A DNA stretch of 64,000 nt, from positions 1 through 64,000 of the forward strand of contig NZ_AP018558.1 in assembly GCF_003574215.1 (NCBI RefSeq), given 5' to 3'. The DNA is from Hydrogenophilus thermoluteolus (GTDB taxonomy: Bacteria; Pseudomonadota; Gammaproteobacteria; Burkholderiales; Rhodocyclaceae). Below are positions 32,587 to 41,928 of the stretch, piece by piece. A model generated the notes under the pieces. The model was not told the DNA's origin. It ran no database searches and saw only the letters and a program-made list of their open reading frames with translations. The first letter of the stretch is position 1, and every line of letters begins with the position of its first letter. The translations under genes were made by a program, and so were the position numbers.

Positions 32587-35052
32587 CTCCGGAAAGCGAA
32601 ATCCCACCTTACCCGTCGGATCGAGCGTCAATTGCGCTTTGAAGCGGCGACGGGTCCGCGCCGAAACGAACCCTTCGAGTACGCGGGTGGTCTTTTCCCG
32701 CAGCAGTTCGGCGGCGATTTCCGGGGCGATCGGTTGCTGCAGGATCGTCGCCGCAAGGCGAAAGTCACACGTAGGCTGCGGCGTGAGGTTATTACGACAA
32801 CGGTAGCCGTTTTGCCAGACGACGACGGCATCGCCACACTTCGGACAGGGACCGATCACCTCGGCGTTTGCGAGCGCTTCGCGCTGCGCTTCGGGGTCGA
32901 GTGGTTCCTCTTCGTTTGCGAACGTGAATTTCGGTTCGTGGTTTTCGTCGAGTTTGAGTTCTGCGGTAAACGGCCGCCCTTGCTTGCTGCGGAACCCGTC
33001 GAGCGGACCCACCCGTCCGTTGCGGATCAGGGTTTCGGCTTCGTCCGCGCTCAATTCCCGCCCCGCGATCTGCTTGAAGAAACCCCAGCCGCACGTTTCG
33101 CACTGGAACTTCTTGTAGTTCTCTTTGACGACGCCCCCGCACTTCGGGCATGGCGCGTTCAGGGTGGCGTAGTCACCCGGAATCGTTTCCGCGTCGTACC
33201 GTCTGGCGCGTTCGACGATCTCGGCGGCCATTTCGCGGATCGACGCCATGAAGGCGTCGCGCGGGATTTCGCGCTTTTCCATGAGGGCCAGGCGGTGCTC
33301 CCACTCTCCGGTCAATTCCGGTGAACGTAAGAGTTCGATCCCGAGCCCTTTGAGGAGCGTCATCAGAGAAAAGGCCTTCGGAGTGGGAATGAGCTCGCGT
33401 CCGTCGCGGATCAGGTAGTGGTCCTGGATCAGCCCTTCGATGATCTGGGCGCGGGTCGCAGGCGTTCCCAGGCCACGTTCGGCCATCGCAGCGCGCAGTG
33501 CTTCATCTTCCACGAGCTTACCGGCGCTCTCCATCGCGGAAAGGAGGGTGGCTTCGGTGAAACGGGCGGGCGGTTTCGTGGTGAGGGCTTTGGCTTCGAT
33601 CGCCGCAACCTTCGCAGTTTCACCAGGCAGCAACGGCGGAAGCGTCCCCGTTGCGGTTTCGTCGTCCGTTTCGCCCTGTTTGCCATAGACTTCGAGCCAG
33701 CCGGGCTGCACCAGAACTTTGCCTTCGGTTTTGAACGCGTCTTCCCCGACGCGGCTGATGCGGGTGGTGATGCGGTACTCCGCGGCAGGGTAGAAGATCG
33801 CAAGGAAGCGGCGCACCACCAGGTCGAAGAGTTTCGCTTCGGCGTCGTTGAGGTGTTTGGGGCGCTCGCCGGTGGGGATGATCGCGAAGTGGTCGGAGAC
33901 TTTGCTGTTGTCGAAGATCCGTTTGTTGGGCCGCACCCAGCCGTTTGCGAGGATCTTGTCGGCGAAGGGTTGATAGGTGTCCGGCAGATGGGCGAGTGTC
34001 TCCCGCACCGTCGCGATCATGTCTTCGGGAAGCGCTTTCGCGTCGGTACGGGGGTAGGTCAGCACCTTGTGCCGTTCGTAGAGCGCTTGCGCAAGCGCCA
34101 GCGTCTGCCGCGCAGAAAAACCGAAGCGGCTGTTCGCTTCGCGTTGTAGGCTGGTGAGGTCGAACAAGAGCGGCGCCGACTGCTGGCTGGGTTTGCTGCG
34201 CTCCTCTACCGTAGCGGTTTGACCGCGACAGCGATCGACGATCGCCTGCGCTTCCTCCTCGCGCCACAGCCGGTAGGGCGTTGCGTCCGGGTCGTCCCCC
34301 TTTTGGAACGATTCGCGGAACCAGCGGCCGCGGTAGGTGCCGGAGGCGATCGCGAATTCGGCTTCAACCTCCCAGTAGGGGCGCGGGGTGAATGCGCGGA
34401 TCGCCTTTTCTCGTTCGACCACCATCGCAAGCGTCGGGGTCTGTACCCGTCCCACCGGCGTGAGTTGGAAGCCACCCGATTTCGAGTTGAACGCCGTAAG
34501 CGCACGCGTGCCGTTGATCCCGATCAACCAGTCGCTCTCGGCACGCGAAATCGCGGCTTCCCGCAAACCGGTGAGCGCTTCGTGGTCGCGCAGTTCGGCA
34601 AAGGCGGCGCGAATCGCTTGCGGCGTCATCGACTGGAGCCACAGCCGTTTCACCGGCTTTTTGATTTTGCCGTAGGTGACGATGTAGTGAAAGATCAACT
34701 CCCCTTCCCGCCCGGCGTCGCACGCGTTGATCAAGCCCACCACGTCTTTGCGCTTCGCCAGGCGCAGGAGCAGTTTCAGCCGGTCTTCGCTCTTTTTGAT
34801 CGGTTGCAGGTCGAAGTGGTCGGGCAGAACCGGAAGGTGGGCGAACGACCATTTGCCCCGCTTCGGTTCGACCCCTTCCGGTGCCTTGAGTTCGAGGAGG
34901 TGGCCAACGGCTGAGGAGAGCACGTAAAGGTCCGACTCATAGTAATCCTTTTGCCGCTGGAACCCACCGAGCGCCCGCGCGATGTCCTGGGCCACCGAGG
35001 GTTTCTCCGCGATGATGAGCCATTTGCCGTGTGGGGGTGTGGTGTCGTTCAT
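32539..35052 (-). CDS. topB: DNA topoisomerase III (type IA)
   Basis: Decatenates DNA and resolves recombination and replication intermediates. The 837-residue product starts KWLIIAEKPSVAQDIARALGG (TOPRIM), with CDAGREGELIFHYI for metal binding. The catalytic core shows TPVGRVQTPTLAMVV and the active-site Tyr in VLTYPRTDAKALPEDM. The C-terminus adds topoisomerase zinc ribbons: CPKCGGVVKENYKKFQCETCGW, and a second, CPKCGDAVVVWQNGYRC. It is longer than E. coli TopB (653) because of these C-terminal modules. It follows dprA by 41 nt on the minus strand and its 3' end overlaps a convergent membrane-protein gene. Confidence 0.94.
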   Translation of the reverse strand: MNDTTPPHGKWLIIAEKPSVAQDIARALGGFQRQKDYYESDLYVLSSAVGHLLELKAPEGVEPKRGKWSFAHLPVLPDHFDLQPIKKSEDRLKLLLRLAKRKDVVGLINACDAGREGELIFHYIVTYGKIKKPVKRLWLQSMTPQAIRAAFAELRDHEALTGLREAAISRAESDWLIGINGTRALTAFNSKSGGFQLTPVGRVQTPTLAMVVEREKAIRAFTPRPYWEVEAEFAIASGTYRGRWFRESFQKGDDPDATPYRLWREEEAQAIVDRCRGQTATVEERSKPSQQSAPLLFDLTSLQREANSRFGFSARQTLALAQALYERHKVLTYPRTDAKALPEDMIATVRETLAHLPDTYQPFADKILANGWVRPNKRIFDNSKVSDHFAIIPTGERPKHLNDAEAKLFDLVVRRFLAIFYPAAEYRITTRISRVGEDAFKTEGKVLVQPGWLEVYGKQGETDDETATGTLPPLLPGETAKVAAIEAKALTTKPPARFTEATLLSAMESAGKLVEDEALRAAMAERGLGTPATRAQIIEGLIQDHYLIRDGRELIPTPKAFSLMTLLKGLGIELLRSPELTGEWEHRLALMEKREIPRDAFMASIREMAAEIVERARRYDAETIPGDYATLNAPCPKCGGVVKENYKKFQCETCGWGFFKQIAGRELSADEAETLIRNGRVGPLDGFRSKQGRPFTAELKLDENHEPKFTFANEEEPLDPEAQREALANAEVIGPCPKCGDAVVVWQNGYRCRNNLTPQPTCDFRLAATILQQPIAPEIAAELLREKTTRVLEGFVSARTRRRFKAQLTLDPTGKVGFRFPESKTPRRKAVEERAPE

Positions 35053-35093
35053 GATGAATGGGTTTCCTGATGATGGGTTCGTTCGCGTTGGGT

Positions 35094-36239
35094 TTAGGAG
35101 AGGCGTTGGTAGCAGTCACCCGGGAGTTTCGCAACCCGCCCTTCGAGCTCCCATTCCAGGAGCCGGGCGCTTACTTCGCTGCTGGAAAGCCCCGTTCGCG
35201 CGACGAGCGCGTCGAACGGCACCGGGTCGAAACCCAGCGCCTGCCAGAGGGGGTCGTCCCGGTGTGTTGATTCCGGTTGCTGGGTGCGCTGCCGAGCAGA
35301 CGCACCGACCCCGACTGCTTCGCCGTTGCCAGCCGCTGTGTCGGAAGGATGGGCGGTAAAGGGCAGCGGCGGGGTTTGCCATCGCCACTCTTCAAGGATA
35401 TCTTCGACACACTCGACCAGTTTCGCCCCGTCCCGGATCAGGCGGTGACACCCTTTCGCCAAAGGGTTGTGGATCGAGCCGGGAATCGCGAAGACGTCGC
35501 GCCCCAGTTCCGCCGCAAGCCGCGCGGTGATGAGCGAGCCGCTATTGACCGCGGCTTCGACGACGAGCGTCCCGCGGGCGAGTGCCGCGATCAACCGGTT
35601 GCGCCGGGGGAAGTGGTGCGGCAGCGCCGGGGTGCCGAGTGGAAATTCGCTGACGATCGCGCCGTGTTGCGCGATGCGCTGCGCCAGTTGGCGATGCGCG
35701 GCGGGATAGACGCGATCGGCACCGGTGCCGATCACCGCGACGGTGCGGGCAATCGCCCCTTCGTGCGCCGCGGCGTCGATCCCCTGCGCGAGGCCACTCA
35801 CCACGGTGACGCCCGCTTGCGCGAGCGCTTCGGCGAACGCGCGCGCGGTGGCTTTGCCCGCTGCGGTGGCCCGCCGGGCGCCGACGATCGCGAGCGCGTC
35901 GCCGTTCAGCAACGCCGGGTTGCCGACAACAAAGAGGACGAGCGGCGGGTCAGCCAGATCGAGGAGCGTTTTCGGGTACCCGGGCGAGGTGAGGGTGAGC
36001 AAATGGTGGTTGGGTTGCGCCAGCCACGCGAGCGCCGCGTCAAGGAGCGCTTCCGCGGGCGGCGTTGCAAGCGCTGCCGCAATCGCTTCGCCCAGTTCGG
36101 CGGCTACCCGCGAACGCGGCTGCGCGAGCACCTCTTCCGGTAACCCGTAGCGCGCCAGCAGCAGTCGCAGGTTTGCCGCGGTGAGCTTGGGGTTGAGCGT
36201 GAGGGTGAGCCAGGCACGGGCTTCTTCGAGCGACGTCAT
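35094..36239 (-). CDS. dprA: DNA-processing protein DprA/Smf
   Basis: Loads RecA onto incoming single-stranded DNA during natural transformation. The 381-residue product has the Rossmann-like DprA core: LAIVGARRATAAGKATARAF, VSGLAQGIDAAAHEGA and HFPRRNRLIAALARGTLVVEA, followed by SGSLITARLAAELGRDVFAIPG. The C-terminal winged-helix domain (DALVARTGLSSSEVSARLLE) is present. It overlaps the upstream LysM gene by 4 nt and precedes topB by 41 nt, forming a LysM-dprA-topB unit that is common in betaproteobacteria. Confidence 0.95.
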   Translation of the reverse strand: MTSLEEARAWLTLTLNPKLTAANLRLLLARYGLPEEVLAQPRSRVAAELGEAIAAALATPPAEALLDAALAWLAQPNHHLLTLTSPGYPKTLLDLADPPLVLFVVGNPALLNGDALAIVGARRATAAGKATARAFAEALAQAGVTVVSGLAQGIDAAAHEGAIARTVAVIGTGADRVYPAAHRQLAQRIAQHGAIVSEFPLGTPALPHHFPRRNRLIAALARGTLVVEAAVNSGSLITARLAAELGRDVFAIPGSIHNPLAKGCHRLIRDGAKLVECVEDILEEWRWQTPPLPFTAHPSDTAAGNGEAVGVGASARQRTQQPESTHRDDPLWQALGFDPVPFDALVARTGLSSSEVSARLLEWELEGRVAKLPGDCYQRLS

Positions 36240-37357
36240 GGCGCGCGCGCGCGGTCTCCCAAACGGACGGAATCGGTGGTTTCGAGCACCAGCGCGTAGG
36301 CTAAGTGCGGGAAGGTGCGAAAGACCATCGCAACGCCGTACCGTTTAGGGGGTAACGGCACCGGTTGCTTCGTTTCGGGGTCGGTAATCGCACCCCGGTC
36401 ACGCCAGAGCGCAACGACATGGCCGCGTTCGAGCCCTTCGTTTTCACCGGCATCGAGCAAGACGACCTCGTACGCGCCGCTTTCCGGCGCCTCACGCCAA
36501 AAACGGACCACTTCGGCGTCGAGGTCGGGGTCCGGCGCGTGCGGGACGAAATTGGTCAGCGGCTCGGGTTCGGGAACGAGCACGCGGTCCCCCGCACGAA
36601 TCTCTGCGACCGTTTTGGTGAGCGTGAGCACGGCACCTTGGCGGGGATCGTCACCGAACGCGACTTCGGCTTCACCCAAATAGCGCGCCTCGAAGCCGAG
36701 CAGGGTCTTGCCGTCGCGCCGGGTGATCGGCTCAGCGGGGCGAAAGAGTTGCACGCGGCGCGCCCCATCGGGAACCCCGACGGCGAACGCCCGGTCGAAG
36801 AGTCCCGCGAGCGTCCGTCCCTCTTCGAAACCGATTACGCGCCCGGCCTTTTCGAGTTCGCGTTGTGTCACGACCAAGGGACGAGTGAGGAAGGGATTGA
36901 CCGCAGCGAGCGGAAGCGTCGGGATCGCGGCTTCGAGCGGCGCGTGACGAAGCGACGGGAAACGCTTTTCATAAAGCAGCGGCTGCGCGATGTGCAGGCG
37001 CAATTGCCTGCGGTCGAGCAACAATTTTTGGCCCGGATAGATGAGATGGGGATTGGCGATCGCTTCCCGATTCATGCCCCAGAGTGTCGGCCATTGCCAA
37101 GGATCGTCGAGGTAGCGGCGGGCGATTCCCCACAGCGTGTCGCCACGCTGGACGGTATAGAGCTCCGGCGCGTCGGCGCGCAGTGTGAGGGGCGGTGTGG
37201 CAGGGCGCTCATGATGCTGTTGGACTGCGGGCGCGGCTGTAGGGGCGGCTACGGGGCGCGCGCCTGCCTCCCCCGTCTGCGCGCGCACGAACGCGGGTGG
37301 CGCTACCAGCGCCAATGCGGTGACCAACTGCGCGTAACGCTTTATAATGCCAACCAT
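36236..37357 (-). CDS. LysM peptidoglycan-binding protein
   Basis: A predicted periplasmic LysM protein. The 373-residue product has an N-terminal signal peptide (IIKRYAQLVTALALVAPPAF), a Pro/Ala-rich segment and a LysM domain reading LYTVQRGDTLWGIARRYLDD and NREAIANPHLIYPGQKLLL. The remaining 250 residues are not assigned to a function. The start at 37357 was chosen because AAAGGA lies five nucleotides upstream; in-frame ATGs further upstream lack one. It overlaps dprA by 4 nt. The divergent def gene begins 74 nt away. Such genes are syntenic with dprA in many betaproteobacteria. Confidence 0.88.
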   Translation of the reverse strand: MVGIIKRYAQLVTALALVAPPAFVRAQTGEAGARPVAAPTAAPAVQQHHERPATPPLTLRADAPELYTVQRGDTLWGIARRYLDDPWQWPTLWGMNREAIANPHLIYPGQKLLLDRRQLRLHIAQPLLYEKRFPSLRHAPLEAAIPTLPLAAVNPFLTRPLVVTQRELEKAGRVIGFEEGRTLAGLFDRAFAVGVPDGARRVQLFRPAEPITRRDGKTLLGFEARYLGEAEVAFGDDPRQGAVLTLTKTVAEIRAGDRVLVPEPEPLTNFVPHAPDPDLDAEVVRFWREAPESGAYEVVLLDAGENEGLERGHVVALWRDRGAITDPETKQPVPLPPKRYGVAMVFRTFPHLAYALVLETTDSVRLGDRARAP

Positions 37358-37431
37358 TCCTGTCCTTTGCGCCCGTTTCATCGCGCTCATTCTAAAACAA
37401 TTTTTTCTTGAGGCAATAGGAAGACCCAACG

Positions 37432-37935
37432 ATGGCTCTGCTACCGATCCTCCATTACCCCGATCCCCGCTTGCACCGCAAAGCGGAAGCGGTGGAGCAT
37501 GTTACGCCGGAGATCCGGCAACTGGCAGCCGATATGGCCGAAACGATGTACGAAGCGAACGGCATCGGCCTTGCGGCAACTCAGGTCAATGTCCTCAAAC
37601 GGGTGATCGTCGTCGATGTCAGCGAAACGCGCGATCAGCTGCAGACTTTCATCAACCCGGAGATCGTTGCGAAAGACGGCGAAGTGGTCAGCGAAGAGGG
37701 GTGCCTTTCGGTCCCGGGTATCTACGACAAAGTGAAGCGTGCCGAGCGGGTCACCGTGCGGGCGCTCACGCTCGACGGCGAGACGGTCGAATTCGACGCC
37801 GAAGGGCTGCTCGCGGTCTGCATCCAGCACGAGATCGACCACCTCGACGGCAAAGTGTTCGTCGATTACCTCTCTCCGCTCAAGCAGTCGCGGATCAAAG
37901 CGAAGCTCGCCAAGCGCGCTCGGATCACGGCATGA
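37432..37935 (+). CDS. def: Peptide deformylase
   Basis: Removes the formyl group from the N-terminal formyl-methionine of nascent proteins. The 167-residue product has all three deformylase motifs: GIGLAATQ, EEGCLSVPG with the metal-binding Cys, and QHEIDHLDG with the two metal-binding His and catalytic Glu. It is divergent from the LysM gene and overlaps fmt by 4 nt (ATGA), the standard def-fmt order. Confidence 0.98.
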   Translation: MALLPILHYPDPRLHRKAEAVEHVTPEIRQLAADMAETMYEANGIGLAATQVNVLKRVIVVDVSETRDQLQTFINPEIVAKDGEVVSEEGCLSVPGIYDKVKRAERVTVRALTLDGETVEFDAEGLLAVCIQHEIDHLDGKVFVDYLSPLKQSRIKAKLAKRARITA

Positions 37936-38924
37936 CGCGGGATTCCGGTGCCCGAATCGAGCGGGTGGCATTTGCCGGGACGCCCGAATTCGCGGCGCGC
38001 GCGTTGCACGCGATCGTCGCAGCCGGGTATGCGGTACCGCTCGTGCTTACCCAGCCCGACCGACCTGCCGGACGGGGGATGAAGCCGACGGCGAGTCCGG
38101 TGAAACGGATCGCGCAGGAAGCGGGGGTGCCGGTTTGGCAGCCCGTGACCCTCAAAACGCCGCAAGCGTGGGGGGCGCTCGTTGCCGAACCGCCCCCCGA
38201 CGTCTTGGTGGTGGCAGCCTACGGGTTGATTCTGCCGCGGGCAGTACTGGAATGGCCGCGGTATGGCGCAGTGAATTTGCACGCGTCGTTGCTGCCGCGT
38301 TGGCGTGGGGCGGCGCCGATCCAGCGTGCGATCGAAGCAGGCGACGCCGTGACCGGCATCACGGTGATGCAGATGGACGAGGGGCTCGATACCGGCCCGA
38401 TGATCGCACGGTACGAACTGGCGATCGCACCAGATGAGACCGGCGGGTCGTTGCACGACAAACTGGCCGTACTTGCGGCACAGGCGATCCTCGACGTCTT
38501 ACCCGATTTGCCGCAGCGTCTGGCCGCGGCAGAGCCGCAGCCCGATGTAGGCGTGACCTACGCCCACAAAATCGATCCCGCCGAACGGCAACTCGATTGG
38601 CAACAACCTGCCCCGCTTCTCGAACGCAAAATCCGCGCATTCGATCCCTACCCGGGGACGCAGACGCGCTGGCGGGGACAGCCGCTCAAGGTGTGGCGCG
38701 CAGTGGTGGCGCCTGACGCGGCGGAGGTTTCCCCTGGAACGGTGGTGGCGGTCGATCCGGCGCGTGGGGTTCGGGTCGCGTGCGGCGAAGGGAGCTTGTG
38801 GCTTACCGAGCTGCAGCGTGCGGGCGGCAAACGGCTGCCCGCAACGGAATTTTTGCGCGGTGCGGCGGTCGAAGCGGGCGAAAAGCTCGGAATGGGTGAT
38901 GAGGAGGATGACGATGTTCGGTAA
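37932..38924 (+). CDS. fmt: Methionyl-tRNA formyltransferase
   Basis: Formylates initiator methionyl-tRNA using 10-formyl-tetrahydrofolate. The 330-residue product begins RVAFAGTPEFAARALHAIV and has the catalytic region HASLLPRWRGAAPIQRAI (Asn/His of the active site) and the SVTYMD-type loop. The C-terminal tRNA-binding OB-fold follows. The frame is open far upstream, but the ATG at 37932 gives the canonical start and overlaps the def stop. It overlaps htpX by 11 nt. Confidence 0.97.
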   Translation: MTRDSGARIERVAFAGTPEFAARALHAIVAAGYAVPLVLTQPDRPAGRGMKPTASPVKRIAQEAGVPVWQPVTLKTPQAWGALVAEPPPDVLVVAAYGLILPRAVLEWPRYGAVNLHASLLPRWRGAAPIQRAIEAGDAVTGITVMQMDEGLDTGPMIARYELAIAPDETGGSLHDKLAVLAAQAILDVLPDLPQRLAAAEPQPDVGVTYAHKIDPAERQLDWQQPAPLLERKIRAFDPYPGTQTRWRGQPLKVWRAVVAPDAAEVSPGTVVAVDPARGVRVACGEGSLWLTELQRAGGKRLPATEFLRGAAVEAGEKLGMGDEEDDDVR

Positions 38925-39774
38925 CTGGTTGAAGACCGGATTGTTGATGGCGGCGATCGTCGCGCTCTTCGGCGTGGTGGGCGCGGTGATCGGCGGGCAG
39001 CAAGGGATGCTCATTGCGCTTCTTTTCGGCGGGCTCACCAACCTCTGGGCCTACTGGTTTTCCGACAAAATGGTCCTTTCGATGTACCACGCGCAGGAGG
39101 TGGACGAGCTCACCTCTCCCTACCTCTTCCGCATGGTGCGGGAATTGGCGCAGCGCGCCGGGATTCCGATGCCGAAGGTCTATATCATCCCGGAAGCGCA
39201 ACCCAACGCGTTTGCCACCGGGCGCAACCCTGAGCACGCGGCCGTTGCGGTCACGACCGGTATTCTCGAACTGCTGAACGAACGGGAGCTGCGCGGGGTG
39301 CTCGCGCACGAGCTGGCGCACATCAAGAACCGCGACATCCTCATCTCGACGATGAGTGCCACCGTGGCCGGTGCGATCTCGGCGCTCGCGAACTTCGGGA
39401 TGTTCTTTGGCGGCCGTGACGAAAACGGCCAGCCGACGAACCCGATCCTGCTGCTCTTGGTCGTGCTGCTGGCGCCGATTGCAGCGATGATCATCCAGAT
39501 GGCGATTTCGCGTACCCGGGAATTTGGCGCCGACGCCGGTGGTGCGGCGATCAGCGGCGATCCGTTGGCGTTGGCGTCGGCCTTGGCGAAGATCGAAGCG
39601 TACGTACAGGGCATTCCGCTACCCACGGCGGAGATGCACCCGGAAACGGCGCAGATGATGATCGCGAACCCGTTGCGTGGCGGTGGCGTGATGCGGCTCT
39701 TTGCGACCCACCCCTCGACCGAGGAGCGGATCGCGCGGCTCCAAGCGATCGCACGGCAGATGGGGCAGGTCTGA
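38914..39774 (+). CDS. htpX: Membrane zinc metalloprotease HtpX
   Basis: An inner-membrane stress protease that degrades damaged membrane proteins. The 286-residue product has two N-terminal helices, the zinc site HELAHIKNRD, two more helices and the third zinc-ligand region ISRTREFGADAGGA, as in M48 proteases. The start at 38914 has AGGAGG at 38902-38907, six nucleotides upstream; ATGs at 38899 and 38908 are less well placed. It overlaps the end of fmt. Confidence 0.95.
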   Translation: MFGNWLKTGLLMAAIVALFGVVGAVIGGQQGMLIALLFGGLTNLWAYWFSDKMVLSMYHAQEVDELTSPYLFRMVRELAQRAGIPMPKVYIIPEAQPNAFATGRNPEHAAVAVTTGILELLNERELRGVLAHELAHIKNRDILISTMSATVAGAISALANFGMFFGGRDENGQPTNPILLLLVVLLAPIAAMIIQMAISRTREFGADAGGAAISGDPLALASALAKIEAYVQGIPLPTAEMHPETAQMMIANPLRGGGVMRLFATHPSTEERIARLQAIARQMGQV

Positions 39775-39804
39775 AGCAGGTGGAAAAGGGGCAAATGGAG
39801 ACCG

Positions 39805-40227
39805 TCAGCGACGAAAAGTCCAGAGGCGGTTGGCCGCGTAGTGCCAGAAGAAGAGGGTTGCGGTCACTGCAACCTGTGCGGCGAGGTAGGGAAAGTGGGC
39901 AACCGCCGTCGCGAGAAAGATCAACCCGGTGTTGAGGCCCCACCCGCTTGCGGCAACCAGCAGAAACTTAATCAGCGCTTCGCGGTGGCGGCTCTGGGTT
40001 TCGGGAAAGGCCCAACGCCGCGCCAACAGGTAATTGACGAGCGCGCCAACGACAAACCCGACAGCGGTGCCCTCGGTCGGCGTGCGGTGCGCCCATTCGA
40101 CCAGCGTGATCAATACCGCGTAGTGAGCCGCGGTGCCAAACAGACTGGCGAAGGCGAAGTGGGTGATGCGTTTCAGGTTCGGGGGTAAGCTGTGCATCAT
40201 CGAAACCGTTCGTGTCACCCGAAGCAT
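39805..40227 (-). CDS. GtrA-family membrane protein, possible polyprenyl-sugar flippase
   Basis: The 140-residue product has four membrane helices typical of GtrA/DPMS-TM proteins, including FASLFGTAAHYAVLITLVEW, VGALVNYLLARRWAFPE and WHYAANRLWTFRR. GtrA proteins are thought to flip undecaprenyl-phosphate sugars. It is the last gene of a minus-strand GT2-GT39-GtrA unit, starting 3 nt after the GT39 stop. With the neighbouring deacetylase this matches the components of Bordetella-type lipid A glucosamine modification (see findings). Start ATG at 40227; an ATG at 40200 is possible. Confidence 0.85.
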   Translation of the reverse strand: MLRVTRTVSMMHSLPPNLKRITHFAFASLFGTAAHYAVLITLVEWAHRTPTEGTAVGFVVGALVNYLLARRWAFPETQSRHREALIKFLLVAASGWGLNTGLIFLATAVAHFPYLAAQVAVTATLFFWHYAANRLWTFRR

Positions 40228-40230
40228 CGC

Positions 40231-41928
40231 TTATGGGATTGGCGTGGTGAAGGGGCGGTCTTGACGCACCGCTTTGAGGACCGCCAGGGTTACGCCGCGG
40301 CGGTCGACCGTCGCGATCGTTTTGCCGTCGAGCACATAGTGGCAGTTGTCGTGGGTGGTGGAGAGAAAGAGGTCAGCGTCGTCCCAATCATCGACGATCA
40401 CCACGTTTGGCGGTAACCACGGTTCGATCTGAAACCCTTCGCCGCAATAGGCGAGGTTGGCGACCGTACCGGGAGGTTGCTGGGCCAGCCAAGCTTCGAT
40501 CGCTGGGATCAAGGCGCGCGTGGCGTCACTCCAGTAGTCGGTTTCCCATGCAATTTCAGCCTTTTCGAGGCCGCCAGCAAGGGTGTTGTAATAGACGTGT
40601 TCGTAAGGGTGGAGGGTGGCATTCACCCAGGCGACCCAGAAGAGGTTCGCGCACCCCACAAGCGCTACGCCAGCCATTAGAACGCGGCGAGAACCGTGGG
40701 CCTTGCCAAGCGCTTCGCTTAGCGCAGCCCACCCGGCGGCCGAAAGGACCAGCAGCCAAGGAACGAGGAAGAGGAAATGGCGGATACCGTTGTAGAGCGG
40801 CGGACGTGTGGCGATAACATAGGCGAGTACGAAACACGCCGCAAAGACCACGACCCGCATGCGCGCTCGCCGTTTTACTGCGAATCGGCTTAGGTTTTTG
40901 CAACCGTAAACGCCAAAAAACCAAAGAAGCAAGCCAAGCAATACGCCTTCAGGCAGACGGACCAGCAAGTAGCGAAGCAGGTAAAAGCGGCTGACTTGGC
41001 TATTGAGTAGGCGCTCCCCGTCTTCCCAGGTATAGATATCGAACGCGAAATGGGAGAATTTGGTGAGCGCCAGCCAGAGGTGGTCCCAGCCCATGACGCT
41101 CCACGGCCAGGCAAACGCGGTAATCGCCAGCGCAACCGCACACCCGGGGAGCAGCGACCCGAGCCAGTCAGGGATCCGGTGTGCGAGTGTTCGCAGCCTC
41201 GTGCCCCACGGCGGGTTGTCGCTGAAAAACCCATCGGCTGGCGGGGTTTCGGCGCAGGGGCGTGGCCAGAGGGTGTTGATCACGAGCCCGGCAGCGAGAA
41301 AGAAGGGGATGAGCACGGCGCCGACGCGGATGCCGAGGGCGATCCCCGTGGCGAACCCCCAGAGGAGCACGTGGCGGAGCGCCAGTCGCTCCGGGTGGTC
41401 CGCCAGACGTACGGTGTAGTAGAGCGCCCAGACCATCGCCGCAGCAAACGGAATATCCTTGGTGTGGGTGAAGATCGCGCCCCAGAACGGTCCGGTTAGC
41501 AGGGTAAGCGCAAGGGCGATCACTTCGCCCGTTTTGCCGGCAACGAGCCGAGCCAGCCGCGCCGTGCCCCAGAGCGCCAGGAGGCCAAAGGTTGCGGTGA
41601 GGAGGTGGCGCCACGGCCACCATTCCCAGCCGAACGCGCGTGTTCCCGCCGCAGCGATGAGGTCGAAGAGCCCGCCGTAGAGATAGAGATTGCTGAACGA
41701 GAGGAAGGTCTTGTCGGTGGTGCCCGAAAGCCAGAAATCCCAGAGGAGCTCGCCGTAGGTGTGCTGTACCCATTCGTCGTTGCTGGGGGTATGGCGGTTG
41801 TAGCCTTCGACGACGAAGGCGAGCGCCACCACCCAGAGCACAACGCGCGCGATCCGAATGGGTGAGAAGTGGTCGAGCTGTAAGCGCGCTCCCCCGCGCC
41901 CCAAGGCGTTACTCAGCGCGCCCATCAT
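40231..41928 (-). CDS. GT39-type membrane glycosyltransferase (ArnT/LgmB-like)
   Basis: A multi-spanning integral-membrane glycosyltransferase that uses a polyprenyl-phosphate sugar donor. The 565-residue product has a first periplasmic loop with the motif EGYNRHTPSNDEWVQHTYGEL and roughly eleven to twelve membrane segments. The C-terminal 150 residues are soluble and contain VVIVDDWDDADLF. It lies between GT2 (4-nt overlap, 41925-41928) and GtrA genes, so it is predicted to transfer the sugar made by the GT2 enzyme. An amino-sugar donor for lipid A is inferred from context. Confidence 0.8.
   Translation of the reverse strand: MMGALSNALGRGGARLQLDHFSPIRIARVVLWVVALAFVVEGYNRHTPSNDEWVQHTYGELLWDFWLSGTTDKTFLSFSNLYLYGGLFDLIAAAGTRAFGWEWWPWRHLLTATFGLLALWGTARLARLVAGKTGEVIALALTLLTGPFWGAIFTHTKDIPFAAAMVWALYYTVRLADHPERLALRHVLLWGFATGIALGIRVGAVLIPFFLAAGLVINTLWPRPCAETPPADGFFSDNPPWGTRLRTLAHRIPDWLGSLLPGCAVALAITAFAWPWSVMGWDHLWLALTKFSHFAFDIYTWEDGERLLNSQVSRFYLLRYLLVRLPEGVLLGLLLWFFGVYGCKNLSRFAVKRRARMRVVVFAACFVLAYVIATRPPLYNGIRHFLFLVPWLLVLSAAGWAALSEALGKAHGSRRVLMAGVALVGCANLFWVAWVNATLHPYEHVYYNTLAGGLEKAEIAWETDYWSDATRALIPAIEAWLAQQPPGTVANLAYCGEGFQIEPWLPPNVVIVDDWDDADLFLSTTHDNCHYVLDGKTIATVDRRGVTLAVLKAVRQDRPFTTPIP

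Noticed and set aside
37347..37931. Upstream extension of the fmt frame
   Set aside because: It runs antiparallel in frame to def with no similarity; fmt begins at 37932 where it overlaps the def stop.
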